64,000 nucleotides of DNA from positions 56,075 to 120,074 of the forward strand of contig NZ_JAPCKI010000017.1 of assembly GCF_028680575.1 (NCBI RefSeq), given 5' to 3'. This DNA comes from Acidovorax benzenivorans. GTDB lineage: Bacteria; Pseudomonadota; Gammaproteobacteria; Burkholderiales; Burkholderiaceae_C. A program made the position numbers and the translations under genes. A model generated the notes under the pieces. It worked only from the letters and a program-made list of their open reading frames with translations. It made no database searches and was not told the DNA's origin. The number at the start of each line of letters is the position of its first letter. Positions within the stretch are counted from its first letter, which is position 1. Positions 8,625 through 18,126 of this stretch are shown in pieces.

Positions 8625-9677
8625 TCAACCGCCTGTGGACTCGCGGACGATGGTCCAGCGGCCGTTGTTGTGGACGAGGTCCAGCGTCTTGCGGCTGCTC
8701 ACATTGAGCGAGTCGGCGCTGTAGGCCTGGCGAAACCGGGCCGTGGCCTTGTCGCCCTGCACCGACACGGTCATGTCAGACAGTTTCACGTTGATCTTGG
8801 ACTTGCCGACGATGCGCGCCTCGCGCTCTTTCTCCCAAGCCGCGCGGCCCTGGCGGCCAGGTGGGTCGAACGACTTGTCGTAGGCGCCCAGGTAACCCTT
8901 CATGTCTTTGGACGACCAGGCGGTAGCCCAGGCCTGCACGGCGGCGGTGACTGCTTGGGTGGATGCGTCGCTGGTAGCCGCGGGAGCCGGTGCAGCGGGA
9001 GCCGGGCTGGCCGCTGGGGCGGGGGCTGCGGCAGGTGCTGGCGCCGGAGCGGGGGCTGCAGGGGCCGGTGCTGGAGCTGGTGCCGGGCGCTGGGTCACCA
9101 CCACGGCGGGCGCGGGCGCTGCGGCGGCAGGGCGACCGGTTTTGCTGCCGGGTTCGTTGGAGAACAGTTCGCGGATCAGCGCCAGCTTGGGCTTGACGGA
9201 GTTGGCGTTGTTGGCATCGAGCTGCAGAGCCTTGTTGTAGGCCTGGCTGGCCAGCTTGGCGTAGATGTCGCCCAGGTTCTCTTGCGCGGTGGCATAGCTG
9301 GGGTTGGTGCGGATCGCCATTTCCAGCGCAGTGCGGGCCTTGTCCAACTGGTTCTGGTTGGCGTACAGCACGGCGAGGTTGTTGTAGGGCTCGGGCAGCT
9401 CTGGGTACTCTTCGGTGAGCTTGGTGAAGGTGACGATGGCATCGGCCTGCTTGCCCGAATCCGTTTGGGCCACGCCGCGCAAAAAGCGCAGTTGCGGGTC
9501 ACGCGGGTTGGCCGCCAGGCGCTGGTCGGCCTTGGTCAGCGCCTCGGCGGCCTTGCCAGCCTTGAGCAGTTGGGTGATGTCGGCATAGTCGTCCGCGTGG
9601 GCCACGCCCGTGCCCATCAGGGCGGTCAGTGCCAGCAGGCGCAGTAGGCGTGGGAGTGTGCGTCGGACTTGCTTCAT
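8625..9677 (-). CDS. exported TPR protein with Ala/Pro linker and NTF2-like domain
   Basis: The 350 residues begin with a signal peptide cleaved near VAHADD. TPR-like helices cover about residues 30-165 (for example PEPYNNLAVLYANQNQLDKA). A low-complexity Ala-Pro linker spans about 180-235. An NTF2/SnoaL-like domain (AVQAWATAWSSKDMKGYLGA) forms the C-terminus. The last domain resembles that of the L,D-transpeptidase downstream. It is probably a periplasmic scaffold, and the partner is unknown. A terminator follows it. The gene is divergent from cysS. Confidence 0.75.
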   Translation of the reverse strand: MKQVRRTLPRLLRLLALTALMGTGVAHADDYADITQLLKAGKAAEALTKADQRLAANPRDPQLRFLRGVAQTDSGKQADAIVTFTKLTEEYPELPEPYNNLAVLYANQNQLDKARTALEMAIRTNPSYATAQENLGDIYAKLASQAYNKALQLDANNANSVKPKLALIRELFSNEPGSKTGRPAAAAPAPAVVVTQRPAPAPAPAPAAPAPAPAPAAAPAPAASPAPAAPAPAATSDASTQAVTAAVQAWATAWSSKDMKGYLGAYDKSFDPPGRQGRAAWEKEREARIVGKSKINVKLSDMTVSVQGDKATARFRQAYSADSLNVSSRKTLDLVHNNGRWTIVRESTGG

Positions 9678-9895
9678 GGGGGTACAAAGGAGTTGGGCGG
9701 CAGCCAGCCCGGGCGGGGGCTTATACTGCGGCGGATTGTAGCTGAGGGGGTTGTCATGACGGTACGCTGTTGCCGCTGGTGATTTTGCTGGACGCCCCTT
9801 GCCGGGCCGCCCCCTGCCAAGGGCTGAGGTCCGCTGCTGCCGGGTGAATCTTTATCTCTCACCCACCCCGTCAAGTCTCCCGTTACTGAAATCCC

Positions 9896-11275
9896 ATGAG
9901 TTTGCGCATCTACAACACGCTGTCGCGTGCATTGGAGGACTTTTCCCCGCTCGAACCTGGCCATGTGCGCATGTATGTGTGCGGCATGACCATTTACGAC
10001 CTGTGCCACATCGGCCACGCCCGCATGATGATGGCGTTTGATGTCGTGCAGCGCTGGCTCAAGGCCAGCGGCCTGCGCGTGACCTACGTGCGCAACATCA
10101 CCGACATCGACGACAAGATCATCAAGCGCGCGCTGGAGCGGGGCATCACCATTCGCCAGCTCACCGACGAGATGATTGCCGCCATGCACCAGGACATCGG
10201 CCTGCTGGGCATCGAGCCGCCCTCGGCCGAACCCCGCGCTACCGAATATGTGCCCCAAATGCTGTCGCTCATCGGCCAGCTCGAAGGCAAGGGCCTGGCC
10301 TACCGCGCGAGCAACGGCGATGTGAACTACTCGGTGCGCAAGTTCGACGGCTACGGCAAGCTCTCTGGCAAGTCGCTGGACGAACTGCGCGCTGGCGAGC
10401 GTGTGGCTGTGCTGGACGGCAAGGACGACCCACTCGACTTTGTGCTGTGGAAGTCCGCCAAGCCCGAGGAGCCGCCAGAAGCAAAATGGGATAGCGCTTT
10501 TGGAGCAGGCCGCCCCGGCTGGCACATCGAGTGCTCGGCCATGAGCTGCGCCACGCTGGGTGAGACCTTTGACATCCATGGCGGCGGCGCGGACCTGCAG
10601 TTTCCCCACCACGAGAACGAAATTGCCCAGAGCGAAGGTGCCACGGGCAAGCCGCTGGCGAAGTTCTGGGTGCACAACGGCTTTGTGCGTGTGGACAACG
10701 AGAAGATGTCCAAAAGCCTGGGCAACTTTTTCACCATCCGCGACGTACTCAAGCAGTACGACGCCGAGACGGTGCGCTTTTTCATCGTGCGCGCCCATTA
10801 CCGCAGCGCGCTGAACTACAGCGATGCCCACCTGGACGATGCGCGACAGGCGCTCAAGCGTCTGTACACCGCGCTGAGCCTGGTGACCCCGGCAGAAATG
10901 GCCTCCATCGATTGGACCAACCCCTATGCCGCCCGCTTCAAGGCCGCCATGGACGAGGACTTCGGTACGCCCGAGGCCGTGGCCGTGCTGTTCGACTTGG
11001 CGAGCGAGGTCAACAAGACCCGCTCGGCCGCGCTGGCAGGGCTGCTCAAGGCGCTGGGGGGATGCCTGGGCATTCTTCAGGGCGACCCCACGGCTTTCCT
11101 GCAGGCGGGTGCCGGTGTGAACGAGGCAGACATCGAGGCGCAAATTGCCGCCCGCGCTGCCGCCAAGGCTGCCAAGAACTTCGCTGAGGCCGACCGCATC
11201 CGCCAGGCGCTGCTCGCCCAGGGCATCGTGCTCAAGGATTCGGCCGCAGGTACGACATGGGAAGCCGCGCAGTGA
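9896..11275 (+). CDS. cysS: cysteinyl-tRNA synthetase
   Basis: At 459 residues this is full length for the family. The class I signatures are HIGH at residues 38-41 and KMSKS at 270-274. The N-terminal zinc ligand is the Cys in YVCGMTIYD, and GWHIECSAM and FPHHENE supply the rest of the zinc site. It charges tRNA-Cys in the cytosol. The insertion [16 protein letters not shown] near residue 195 is coded by DNA containing a short word (GATAGCGCTTTT) like the family repeat seen downstream, so it may have been picked up from such a repeat. Confidence 0.96.
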   Translation: MSLRIYNTLSRALEDFSPLEPGHVRMYVCGMTIYDLCHIGHARMMMAFDVVQRWLKASGLRVTYVRNITDIDDKIIKRALERGITIRQLTDEMIAAMHQDIGLLGIEPPSAEPRATEYVPQMLSLIGQLEGKGLAYRASNGDVNYSVRKFDGYGKLSGKSLDELRAGERVAVLDGKDDPLDFVLWKSAKPEEPPEAKWDSAFGAGRPGWHIECSAMSCATLGETFDIHGGGADLQFPHHENEIAQSEGATGKPLAKFWVHNGFVRVDNEKMSKSLGNFFTIRDVLKQYDAETVRFFIVRAHYRSALNYSDAHLDDARQALKRLYTALSLVTPAEMASIDWTNPYAARFKAAMDEDFGTPEAVAVLFDLASEVNKTRSAALAGLLKALGGCLGILQGDPTAFLQAGAGVNEADIEAQIAARAAAKAAKNFAEADRIRQALLAQGIVLKDSAAGTTWEAAQ

Positions 11276-11280
11276 AGCTG

Positions 11281-11345
11281 TTTTTTATGTCAAATATGCC
11301 TCTAGCGCAGGTGGGGTAAGCGGTGGCAGCTCTTAAAAAAATAGC
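11281..11345. repeat. Comamonadaceae-type short palindromic repeat
   Basis: The stretch from TTTTTATGTCAAATATG through the imperfect palindrome CTAGCGC...GTAAGCGGTGGCAGC to AAAAAAATAGC resembles a short repeat that I remember being scattered through Acidovorax and related genomes, often inside genes. Partial relatives occur in this window near 2130, 7190, 10,490 and 15,630. The identification of the family is from memory; the palindrome itself is visible. Confidence 0.45.
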
Positions 11346-11994
11346 AAGCGATGCCGCAACGCCGCCGCTGGTGCTGGCCACGCCCGACTACTGGGCCGAG
11401 GCCTGCAAGCATCTGGTAAAGAAGGATCGGGTGATGAAGCGCCTGATCCCGCAGTTTGGCGATGCCGCATTGCAGACACGTGGCGACGCGTTCACCACGT
11501 TGGCGCGCTCCATCGTGGGCCAGCAGATTTCGGTGAAGTCCGCGCAAACGGTGTGGGAGCGTTTTGTTGCGCTGCCCCGCAGCATGAAGCCCGCCAGCGT
11601 GCTCAAGCTCAAGATCGACGACATGCGGGCCGCAGGCCTGTCGGCGCGCAAGGTGGATTACCTGGTGGACCTGGCCATCCACTTTGAAGAGGGCAAGCTG
11701 CATGTGAAAGACTGGGCATCGATGGACGACGAGGCCATCATTGCCGAGCTGGTGGCCATCCGGGGCATTGGCCGCTGGACGGCCGAGATGTTCCTGATCT
11801 TCTACCTGATGCGCCCCAACGTATTGCCCCTGGACGACCCAGGGTTGATCGCCGGAATCAGTCACAACTATTTCTCGGGCGACCCCGTCAGCCGCAGCGA
11901 CGCACGCGAGGTGGCCGAGGCCTGGAAGCCATGGTGCAGCGTGGCAACTTGGTATATTTGGCGATCGCTCGACCCCCTGCCGGTGGCTTACTGA
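11323..11994 (+). CDS. AlkA-type DNA-3-methyladenine glycosylase
   Basis: The 223 residues hold a helix-hairpin-helix base-excision glycosylase: the QQIS motif in SIVGQQISVKSAQ, the hairpin GIGRWTAEMFLI, and the catalytic aspartate within LPLDDPGLI. It removes alkylated bases from DNA. The GTG start and the first codons (VAALKKIA) lie in the palindromic repeat that follows cysS. The true start could therefore have been recruited from the repeat or lie further downstream. The gene is in line between cysS and accA. Confidence 0.85.
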   Translation: MAALKKIASDAATPPLVLATPDYWAEACKHLVKKDRVMKRLIPQFGDAALQTRGDAFTTLARSIVGQQISVKSAQTVWERFVALPRSMKPASVLKLKIDDMRAAGLSARKVDYLVDLAIHFEEGKLHVKDWASMDDEAIIAELVAIRGIGRWTAEMFLIFYLMRPNVLPLDDPGLIAGISHNYFSGDPVSRSDAREVAEAWKPWCSVATWYIWRSLDPLPVAY

Positions 11995-12101
11995 AAACGG
12001 CTGACCCAGCCTGACGCGCTTTACAAAAATCGTTAACCGTCGGTTACAGTGCGTGCCATTCGTGGCGGCCGCAACCGGCGCGATCCCCTAGGAGAAAAAC
12101 G

Positions 12102-13079
12102 TTGGCGAAAAAGACCTTTCTGGATTTCGAACAGCCCATCGCCGAACTCGAATCCAAAATTGAAGAACTGCGCTACGTGCAGACCGAGAGTGCCGTCGAT
12201 ATCTCGGAAGAGATCGACCAGCTGAGCAAGAAGAGTCAGCAGCTCACCAAGGACATCTACAGCGAACTGTCCCCCTGGCAGATCACCAAGATCGCCCGCC
12301 ACCCAGAGCGCCCGTACACGCTCGACTACGTGCGCGACATTTTCACCGACTTTGTCGAGCTGCACGGCGACCGCCACTACTCTGACGACCTGTCCATCGT
12401 GGGCGGCCTGGCACGCTTCAATGGCCACGCCTGCATGGTGCTGGGCCACCAGAAGGGGCGAGACACCAAAGAGCGCGCCATGCGCAACTTCGGCATGAGC
12501 AAGCCCGAAGGCTATCGCAAGGCCCTGCGCCTGATGAAGACGGCCGAGAAGTTCAAGCTGCCCGTGTTCACCTTTGTGGACACGCCCGGCGCCTACCCCG
12601 GCATCGACGCTGAGGAGCGCGGCCAGTCTGAAGCCATCGGCCGCAACATCTTCGAGATGGCGCAGCTCGAAGTGCCCATCATCACCACCATCATTGGTGA
12701 AGGCGGCTCCGGCGGGGCCCTGGCCATCAGCGTGGGCGACCAGGTCGTCATGCTGCAGTACGCCATCTATTCGGTGATCAGCCCGGAAGGCTGCGCCTCC
12801 ATCCTGTGGAAGACCAGCGACAAGGCCCAGGAGGCTGCCGACGCCCTGGGCATCACCGCCCACCGCCTGAAGGCTCTGGGCCTGGTGGACAAGATCGTGA
12901 GCGAGCCCGTGGGCGGCGCACACCGCGACCACAAGCAGATGGCAGCCTTCCTCAAGCGCGCTTTGGGCGACGCCTTCCGTCAGGTGGCAGACCTCAAGAC
13001 CAAAGACTTGCTGGACCGCCGCTACGAGCGCCTGCAGAGCTACGGCCGCTTCAGCGACACCAAGGCGGACGCCCGCTGA
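12102..13079 (+). CDS. accA: acetyl-CoA carboxylase carboxyltransferase subunit alpha
   Basis: The 325 residues match AccA from end to end. They start [16 protein letters not shown] and carry the conserved [10 protein letters not shown] and [10 protein letters not shown] segments of the carboxyl-transfer site. With AccD it moves the carboxyl group from carboxybiotin to acetyl-CoA in fatty-acid synthesis. The start is TTG, supported by an AGGAG about 7 nt upstream; no ATG fits. A strong terminator follows. Confidence 0.96.
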   Translation: MAKKTFLDFEQPIAELESKIEELRYVQTESAVDISEEIDQLSKKSQQLTKDIYSELSPWQITKIARHPERPYTLDYVRDIFTDFVELHGDRHYSDDLSIVGGLARFNGHACMVLGHQKGRDTKERAMRNFGMSKPEGYRKALRLMKTAEKFKLPVFTFVDTPGAYPGIDAEERGQSEAIGRNIFEMAQLEVPIITTIIGEGGSGGALAISVGDQVVMLQYAIYSVISPEGCASILWKTSDKAQEAADALGITAHRLKALGLVDKIVSEPVGGAHRDHKQMAAFLKRALGDAFRQVADLKTKDLLDRRYERLQSYGRFSDTKADAR

Positions 13080-13137
13080 CCGGAGTCCTTGCTGAATCTT
13101 GTTGGCGCCGCATGCACTACATGCTTGGCGCCCCTCC

Positions 13138-13167
13138 AACGGCCCTTCGGGGCCGTTGTTGTTTTTC
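13138..13167 (+). terminator. Rho-independent terminator after accA
   Basis: AACGGCCC (13138-13145) and GGGCCGTT (13150-13157) form a perfect 8-bp stem with a TTCG tetraloop, followed by a T-rich run (GTTGTTTTT). Confidence 0.88.
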
Positions 13168-13271
13168 CGGCCGAATCGTTGCAGGGGCGCACAAACCCTC
13201 ACTGGCGCACGGACTGCTACCGGATGTAACATGCCTGAACACCACCTGCGCAGGTGGTTCAAGGGGGCTCC

Positions 13272-15125
13272 ATGTCGCTTCTGAAGACACTCAAGGGCCA
13301 GATCCTGGTCCTCTCTGCTACCTGCATGGTGGCTGCCCTGCTGGTGTTGACGCTGGTCAACTACTTTTCGGCGCGTGCACAGGCGCAGATATCGTTGGCC
13401 GAAGAGGGCCAGGCAACGGCCAAAAGCCATGCAGAAACCATCGAGGAGTGGGGCCGAGCCAAGGCGGCCATCATCGCGGCCTCCGTCACCGCCTTTGAAG
13501 ACCCTGAACCTGCCAAGTCTTTGGCCATGTTGCGCGACGCGGGCAAATTCAGCACGGCGTACTTTGGCTACGCGGACAAGAAGTACGTTTTTTCAGAGAC
13601 TCGCAGCCTGCCCGCCGACTATGACCCCACGGCGCGTCCCTGGTACAAGCAAGCGGCGCAAGCAGGCACGTCGGTGGTTACGCCGCCCTATATCTCGGCA
13701 TCCGACCAAAAACTGGTGGTGACTTTTGCGACTCCGGTGGGCGCGGGCGCGGCCCTCAAAGGCGTGGCCGCTGGCGATGTCTACATGGAGTCGGTGGTTG
13801 CCAACGTGGCGTCCATCCAGCCCACGCCGCAGAGCTTTGGGTTTCTGGTGTCTGCCGACGGCAAGATCATTGCCCACCGCGACCAGGCGCTGACCCTCAA
13901 GCCCATTGCAGAGTTGTCCAAAGACCTTGCGATCGACAAACTGCTCGCGGCATCCAAGGACAAGAGCCTGCTGCAGGCGGACATCGCGTCGCGCAGCCGG
14001 TTGCTGAGTGTGGTGCCGATCGCGGGCACCTCGTGGATGCTGGTGGTGGCCCTGGACGAAAGCGAGGCCATGGCACCTATCCGGGCCATGCTGGCCACAT
14101 CGCTGGTATCCAGCGTGGTGGTCCTGGTGGTGGCTGTGGCGCTGCTGGGCGTGGTCCTCACCCGGCGCCTGCGCCAGCTCACGCTGGTGCGTGACGCGAT
14201 GCACGAAATCGGCGCGGGCGATGGCGACCTGTCGCGCCGCATCGACGCCCACGGCGAGGACGAACTGGCCCAGATCGCCGGCAGCTTCAACAGCTTTGCG
14301 GGCAAGCTCTCGGGCGTGCTTGCGCAGATCCGTGACGCCAGCAGCTCGGTGCGCGTGGCCGCCGAAGAGATCGCCACGGGCAACCACGACCTGAGCGGGC
14401 GTACCGAACTCACGGCATCCAGCCTGCAGCAGACTTCGGCCTCCATGCAGCAGCTGACCGAGACGGTGCGGCACAACGCAGACTCGGCACGCCAAGCCAA
14501 CCAACTGGTGGCCCAGGCGTCCAACGTAGCCCAGCACGGCGGCCAGGTGGTGGGCAATGTGGTCACTACCATGGAGCAGATCAACGCGGCTTCGCGCAAG
14601 ATCAACGACATCATTGGCGTCATCGACGGCATCGCCTTCCAGACCAACATCCTGGCGCTCAACGCTGCGGTAGAAGCAGCGCGTGCGGGCGAGCAGGGCC
14701 GGGGCTTTGCGGTGGTGGCGGGTGAGGTGCGCAGCCTGGCGCAGCGCAGTGCCGAGGCCGCGCGCGAGATCAAGACGCTGATCAATACCTCGGTGGAGCA
14801 GGTGGAAAACGGCTCGCGCCTGGTGCATGACGCGGGCACCACCATGACCGACATCGTGACCTCGGTGCAGCGTGTGACGGACATCATGGCCGAGATCACG
14901 GCGTCCACCAATGAGCAGAGCACGAGCATCAACGAGGTAGGGCAGGCTGTGGCCCAGCTCGACCAGATGACGCAGCAGAATGCAGCGCTGGTGGAGGAGA
15001 GTGCTGCAGCGGCGCAGAGTCTCAAGGACCAGTCCGTGCGGCTGTCGGAGGTGGTGGGCACCTTCCGCCTGTCGTCTACCGACTCTGCCCACGCTGCGCC
15101 ACGGCTGTCTTCGCAGGTCGGCTGA
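13272..15125 (+). CDS. methyl-accepting chemotaxis protein
   Basis: ATG 13272 follows AGGGGG; an in-frame GTG at 13254 is less likely. The protein is about 617 residues. A transmembrane helix lies near residues 10-32. A periplasmic Cache-type sensor follows, with [12 protein letters not shown] and [21 protein letters not shown] second transmembrane helix lies near 275-297. Then come a HAMP linker and a signalling coiled coil with the hairpin tip [18 protein letters not shown]. dCache sensors of this type often bind amino acids or organic acids. No che genes are nearby, so it is an orphan receptor feeding a pathway elsewhere. Confidence 0.93.
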   Translation: MSLLKTLKGQILVLSATCMVAALLVLTLVNYFSARAQAQISLAEEGQATAKSHAETIEEWGRAKAAIIAASVTAFEDPEPAKSLAMLRDAGKFSTAYFGYADKKYVFSETRSLPADYDPTARPWYKQAAQAGTSVVTPPYISASDQKLVVTFATPVGAGAALKGVAAGDVYMESVVANVASIQPTPQSFGFLVSADGKIIAHRDQALTLKPIAELSKDLAIDKLLAASKDKSLLQADIASRSRLLSVVPIAGTSWMLVVALDESEAMAPIRAMLATSLVSSVVVLVVAVALLGVVLTRRLRQLTLVRDAMHEIGAGDGDLSRRIDAHGEDELAQIAGSFNSFAGKLSGVLAQIRDASSSVRVAAEEIATGNHDLSGRTELTASSLQQTSASMQQLTETVRHNADSARQANQLVAQASNVAQHGGQVVGNVVTTMEQINAASRKINDIIGVIDGIAFQTNILALNAAVEAARAGEQGRGFAVVAGEVRSLAQRSAEAAREIKTLINTSVEQVENGSRLVHDAGTTMTDIVTSVQRVTDIMAEITASTNEQSTSINEVGQAVAQLDQMTQQNAALVEESAAAAQSLKDQSVRLSEVVGTFRLSSTDSAHAAPRLSSQVG

Positions 15126-15295
15126 GCCGTAGGGGGCGTGGCGCCAGGGTGCCCTCAAAGCGCCTCGCTGTTGAAGCCCGGGGCGCCGTGATAATCGGCG
15201 CCTATGTGCCGTCATATCCCCATTGTCTCTTGCGGCTTTCAGAAGCGTCGGGCGGTTGTGACCGAGCCGCATCGCGTGTTTGAAGGGCAGATTCC

Positions 15296-16246
15296 ATGAC
15301 CCAATCGATGGATGCTGCCCTGCAGGCCTTTGCGCCCGCGCTGCCCCTGGCGGTGGCTTTGAGTGGGGGGGCAGACTCGACTGCATTGCTGTTGGCCTGT
15401 GCACGCCGCTGGCCTGGACAGGTGCTGGCCATCCACGTGCACCATGGGTTGCAGGCGGCCGCCGATGGTTTTGAGCAGCATTGCGCGGCCTTGTGCAACC
15501 AACTGGGCGTGCCCTTGCGTGTGCATCGGCTGGACGCGCGCCCCGAGCATGGCCAGAGCCCCGAGGATGCCGCCCGGCAAGCCAGATACCAGGCTTTGAC
15601 GGCTGTGGCGCTAGAGGATCATGCCTTGGGTGCTATTCAATCTATAGCAATTGCCCAGCATGCCGACGATCAGGCCGAAACCCTGTTGCTCGCCTTGTCG
15701 CGTGGAGCGGGCGTGGCCGGCCTGGCCGCCATGCCCGCCCGATGGGAACGTGCAGGCCTGGTCTGGCACCGCCCCCTGCTGCAGGTGGCAGCGGCAGACG
15801 TGCGCCACTGGTTGAAGGCGCAGGGCCAGGCCTGGGTGGAAGACCCCACCAACACCGACGAGCGCTTTACGCGCAACCGCATTCGGGCGCAATTGCTGCC
15901 TGCGCTGGATGCCGCGTTCCCGTCCTTTCGCGATACCTTTGCACGGTCGGCCGCCAATGCCGCCCAGGCCGCAGAACTGCTGCACGAGATGGCACAGCAA
16001 GACCTGTCCCTGGTGGGCGTCCCCCCGGTGATCAAGGCTTTGCAGGGGCTCACCCGCGCCCGCCAGGCCAACGTACTGCGCCACTGGCTGCGCCATACCC
16101 ACCACACTACCCCGGCGGCGGCGCAGCTGGGTGAGCTGCTGGATCAGATCCGAGCATGCACCACGCGGGGCCACCACATTCGCATCAAGGTGGGGAGTGG
16201 CTTTGTGGTGCGGGTGGGCCCCGCGCTTGATTGGCTCAGACCCTGA
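15296..16246 (+). CDS. tilS: tRNA(Ile)-lysidine synthetase
   Basis: The 316-residue protein has the PP-loop ATPase motif ALSGGADSTALL and HHGLQAAAD. It also has the family stretches AQHADDQAETLLLALSRGAG and the WVEDPTNTDERFTRNRIR region. TilS puts lysidine at position 34 of tRNA-Ile(CAU). It lacks the last C-terminal domain of E. coli TilS; short forms of this kind are usual in the group. Near 15,630 it reads through a partial relative of the short repeat (coding AIQSIAIAQ). Confidence 0.9.
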   Translation: MTQSMDAALQAFAPALPLAVALSGGADSTALLLACARRWPGQVLAIHVHHGLQAAADGFEQHCAALCNQLGVPLRVHRLDARPEHGQSPEDAARQARYQALTAVALEDHALGAIQSIAIAQHADDQAETLLLALSRGAGVAGLAAMPARWERAGLVWHRPLLQVAAADVRHWLKAQGQAWVEDPTNTDERFTRNRIRAQLLPALDAAFPSFRDTFARSAANAAQAAELLHEMAQQDLSLVGVPPVIKALQGLTRARQANVLRHWLRHTHHTTPAAAQLGELLDQIRACTTRGHHIRIKVGSGFVVRVGPALDWLRP

Positions 16247-16289
16247 ATCTAGGCGCAGTTTTGTTCGCGTTTCGAGAAGACGAATATTG

Positions 16290-16455
16290 GAGTCAACCGC
16301 CGTATCCAACTTGGAAGCCAATCCAATCGCGAAGAGGCCAAGATCTCGGTGGTGATCGGTGAAAAGTATCTTGAGCGGGCCGGGCACAGCTTGCACAAGG
16401 CCTCGGGGCCAGACCCGCAAGCTGCCCAGGCTGCCGAAACTGCCCCTGAAATGAG
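16290..16455 (+). pseudogene. remnant of the 3' end of an aspartokinase gene (lysC-like)
   Basis: One frame between tilS and the tRNA reads EEAKISVVIGEKYLERAG followed by HSLHKASG. This resembles the aspartokinase C-terminus (EIKISVVI.EKY.ELA...LHKAF) and then drifts into a frame that runs into the tRNA with no proper stop. No start or upstream domains are present. In Burkholderiales the order accA-tilS-lysC-tRNA-Ser is common, so this may be what is left after a deletion. The match is short and made by eye. Confidence 0.5.
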
Positions 16456-16471
16456 GCATAATAGCGGGATT

Positions 16472-16564
16472 GGAAACGTGACCGAGTGGCCGAAGGTGCT
16501 CCCCTGCTAAGGGAGTATGGGGTGTAGAGCCTCATCGAGGGTTCGAATCCCTCCGTTTCCGCCA
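16472..16564 (+). tRNA. tRNA-Ser (anticodon GCU)
   Basis: Acceptor strands GGAAACG and CGTTTCC pair, followed by discriminator G and an encoded CCA. The anticodon arm CTCCC-CTGCTAA-GGGAG gives anticodon GCT. A long variable arm (TATGGGGTGTAGAGCCTCAT) and the T-arm GAGGGTTCGAATCCCTC complete a class II serine tRNA. Its 3' end marks the boundary between core genome and accessory DNA. Confidence 0.95.
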
Positions 16565-16570
16565 GCATAG

Positions 16571-16608
16571 AACCCCAAGTGATTGATTCACTTGGGGTTT
16601 TTTGTTTT
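16571..16608 (+). terminator. Rho-independent terminator after tRNA-Ser
   Basis: ACCCCAAGTGA pairs with TCACTTGGGGT around a short TTGAT-type loop, followed by TTTTTTG. It ends the tRNA transcript. Confidence 0.88.
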
Positions 16609-16619
16609 CTTAATCAATC

Positions 16620-16641
16620 GGTATGCCATTTGGTATGCCAT
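16620..16641. repeat. tandem GGTATGCCAT words beside the tRNA gene
   Basis: GGTATGCCAT occurs at 16620-16629 and again at 16632-16641 (12-bp period), followed by CATGGCATG. Repeated words of this sort just downstream of a tRNA 3' end resemble integrase arm sites. No integrase gene remains next to them, so this is only suggestive. Confidence 0.35.
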
Positions 16642-16779
16642 GGCATGTTGGCTTTCGTTGAACGTCGCTGGATAAGCGTGTAGCTAGACTGAGCGCTTTC
16701 GCGTCAAGTAGTCTCAAATTTCCAGGCGGGCTGTGTGGACGATTGTGAACAGGCGCTGCGCGTTGCGGGTGCATAGCTG

Positions 16780-17178
16780 GCTCGTAGCTCTTGAAGGCCT
16801 TGTAGGCCACCGCAGGTTCCTGGGGTTTGAGTACGTTGAGTTTGCCCGCTCCATGGCGGCGCAGGCACGGGTCCAGTCACGAGCGTGAGACATGAGGCGA
16901 ATGAACTCGCGCGTAACAGCCAACAGGTCATTCAAGGGCAGTAGCAAGGTACGCCTCAGGTGAGCCACCACGGTCTCTTGCGCAGGCGTGAGTACCGTTT
17001 GCAGGTGGTAGGCCGTGTGCGAGCGGCCCCCAAAGACAGAGCGCTTTTTCCACTTGTAGACCGTCTGCTTGGTGGCGCCAAAGCGCTGGGCCAAGACCCT
17101 GACTGTCTCTTCGCTGGCCGTGATCTCTCCACACACGGCAGGCGTGGTGCGGGCGTTTTTGTGCAGGACAATCAACAT
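16780..17178 (-). pseudogene. remnant of an IS481-family transposase (N-terminal half)
   Basis: From ATG 17178 the frame begins MLIVLHKNARTTPAVCGEIT. It continues through the helix-turn-helix region (RVLAQRFGATKQTVYKWKKR) and LTPAQETVVAHLRRTLLLPL, as in IS481-type transposases. After REFI the reading shifts frame: RSGLDRCLRRHG-like residues are found only in another frame, carrying on to AYKAFKSYEPA. The DDE catalytic core is absent. No terminal repeats are recognisable. It is a dead fragment left in the island's left end. Confidence 0.75.
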
Positions 17179-17307
17179 GGCCTCGCTCCCTGGGCGGATT
17201 GCAAGGACTCTGTCAATTTCTTGCGGAACCGCTCTGGCCATGAAGAGTTGATAGCATTTTGGATCGATGCAATCATCCGGGATGCGACACTTAAAGGAGG
17301 AGCGGGG

Positions 17308-17907
17308 ATGGTTTGTGGCAAGCTCAGAACCAAAAAGAGCGGGTGTGGAACCATAAGGAAATTCGCTACGCTCGCAGCTATGGTCAGCTACTTTATTGAA
17401 GAGTACCGACCTGGAGAGCTGGGTGAACTTCGAAGTTTCCAGACTGATGAAAAGGGGTTGACAAAGGCACTTCTTGAGCGTGCCGCATTGGCGCGGGACT
17501 CGCATGGAAAGCGCTATGCGCATCAACGACGACTGACGCGCGACAGCCTGATTAGTGCGCACGAAGCTCTGCGGGCGAAGCTGGGGCGCCTCCAGAAGGC
17601 GGGGTCTTTCGACGAAGTGTGGGATTTGGTGCGGGACGCTACGTCGGAGGTTGCCGGCATCGGTGAGCTGTACCACTACGACACCGCATTGCGGATAGCT
17701 GCTGCATGTCGTCATGCTCCCGAGGATGTTTGTCTTCATGCGGGAACAAGGATTGGGGCAAAGCGGCTGGGCATCCGCACGGATCGTGAACGTGTGCTGA
17801 TGTCTGAGTTACCCACTGAACTGCACAGATTGCAGGCGCATGAGGTGGAGAGCTTCTTATGCATCTTCAAGAATCAGCTGGGGGCAGCTACCCAACGTCG
17901 AGCCTGA
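17308..17907 (+). CDS. conserved-looking hypothetical protein
   Basis: The 199-residue frame starts at ATG 17308, which has a strong AAAGGAGG about 7 nt upstream. ATG 17380 is an alternative start. The centre reads FDEVWDLVRDATSEVAGIGE then LYHYDTALRIAAACRHAPED, which could hold a helix-hairpin-helix-like turn (VAGIGELYHYDTA). I have a sense of a family of such proteins in accessory regions but cannot name a function. No catalytic motif is seen. A longer frame upstream only shadows the IS481 remnant. Confidence 0.55.
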   Translation: MVCGKLRTKKSGCGTIRKFATLAAMVSYFIEEYRPGELGELRSFQTDEKGLTKALLERAALARDSHGKRYAHQRRLTRDSLISAHEALRAKLGRLQKAGSFDEVWDLVRDATSEVAGIGELYHYDTALRIAAACRHAPEDVCLHAGTRIGAKRLGIRTDRERVLMSELPTELHRLQAHEVESFLCIFKNQLGAATQRRA

Positions 17908-18126
17908 CATTCCCCTTGGTTGCCAGACAGGTACAGATTGACCCTCAGTCACTTGCCTGTCAGCGAAGATTTCTCGACGGAGTAGGTCGCGGCATCCAGG
18001 GTTGCGGATGCGCAACCTACGAGGCCTCTTGGATCAGGTGAGAAGAATTTCTGCCGATTGAAGGTCAATTAATTTTGAAAATCAACAAAAATCTGTTGAT
18101 TTTTTCATTTTATGATCTAATTTCGC

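Noticed and set aside
9674..11143. 489-codon minus-strand frame over cysS
   Set aside because: Antisense shadow of cysS, whose motifs are complete on the plus strand.
13593..15404. 603-codon minus-strand frame over the chemoreceptor
   Set aside because: Antisense shadow of a clear methyl-accepting chemotaxis gene.
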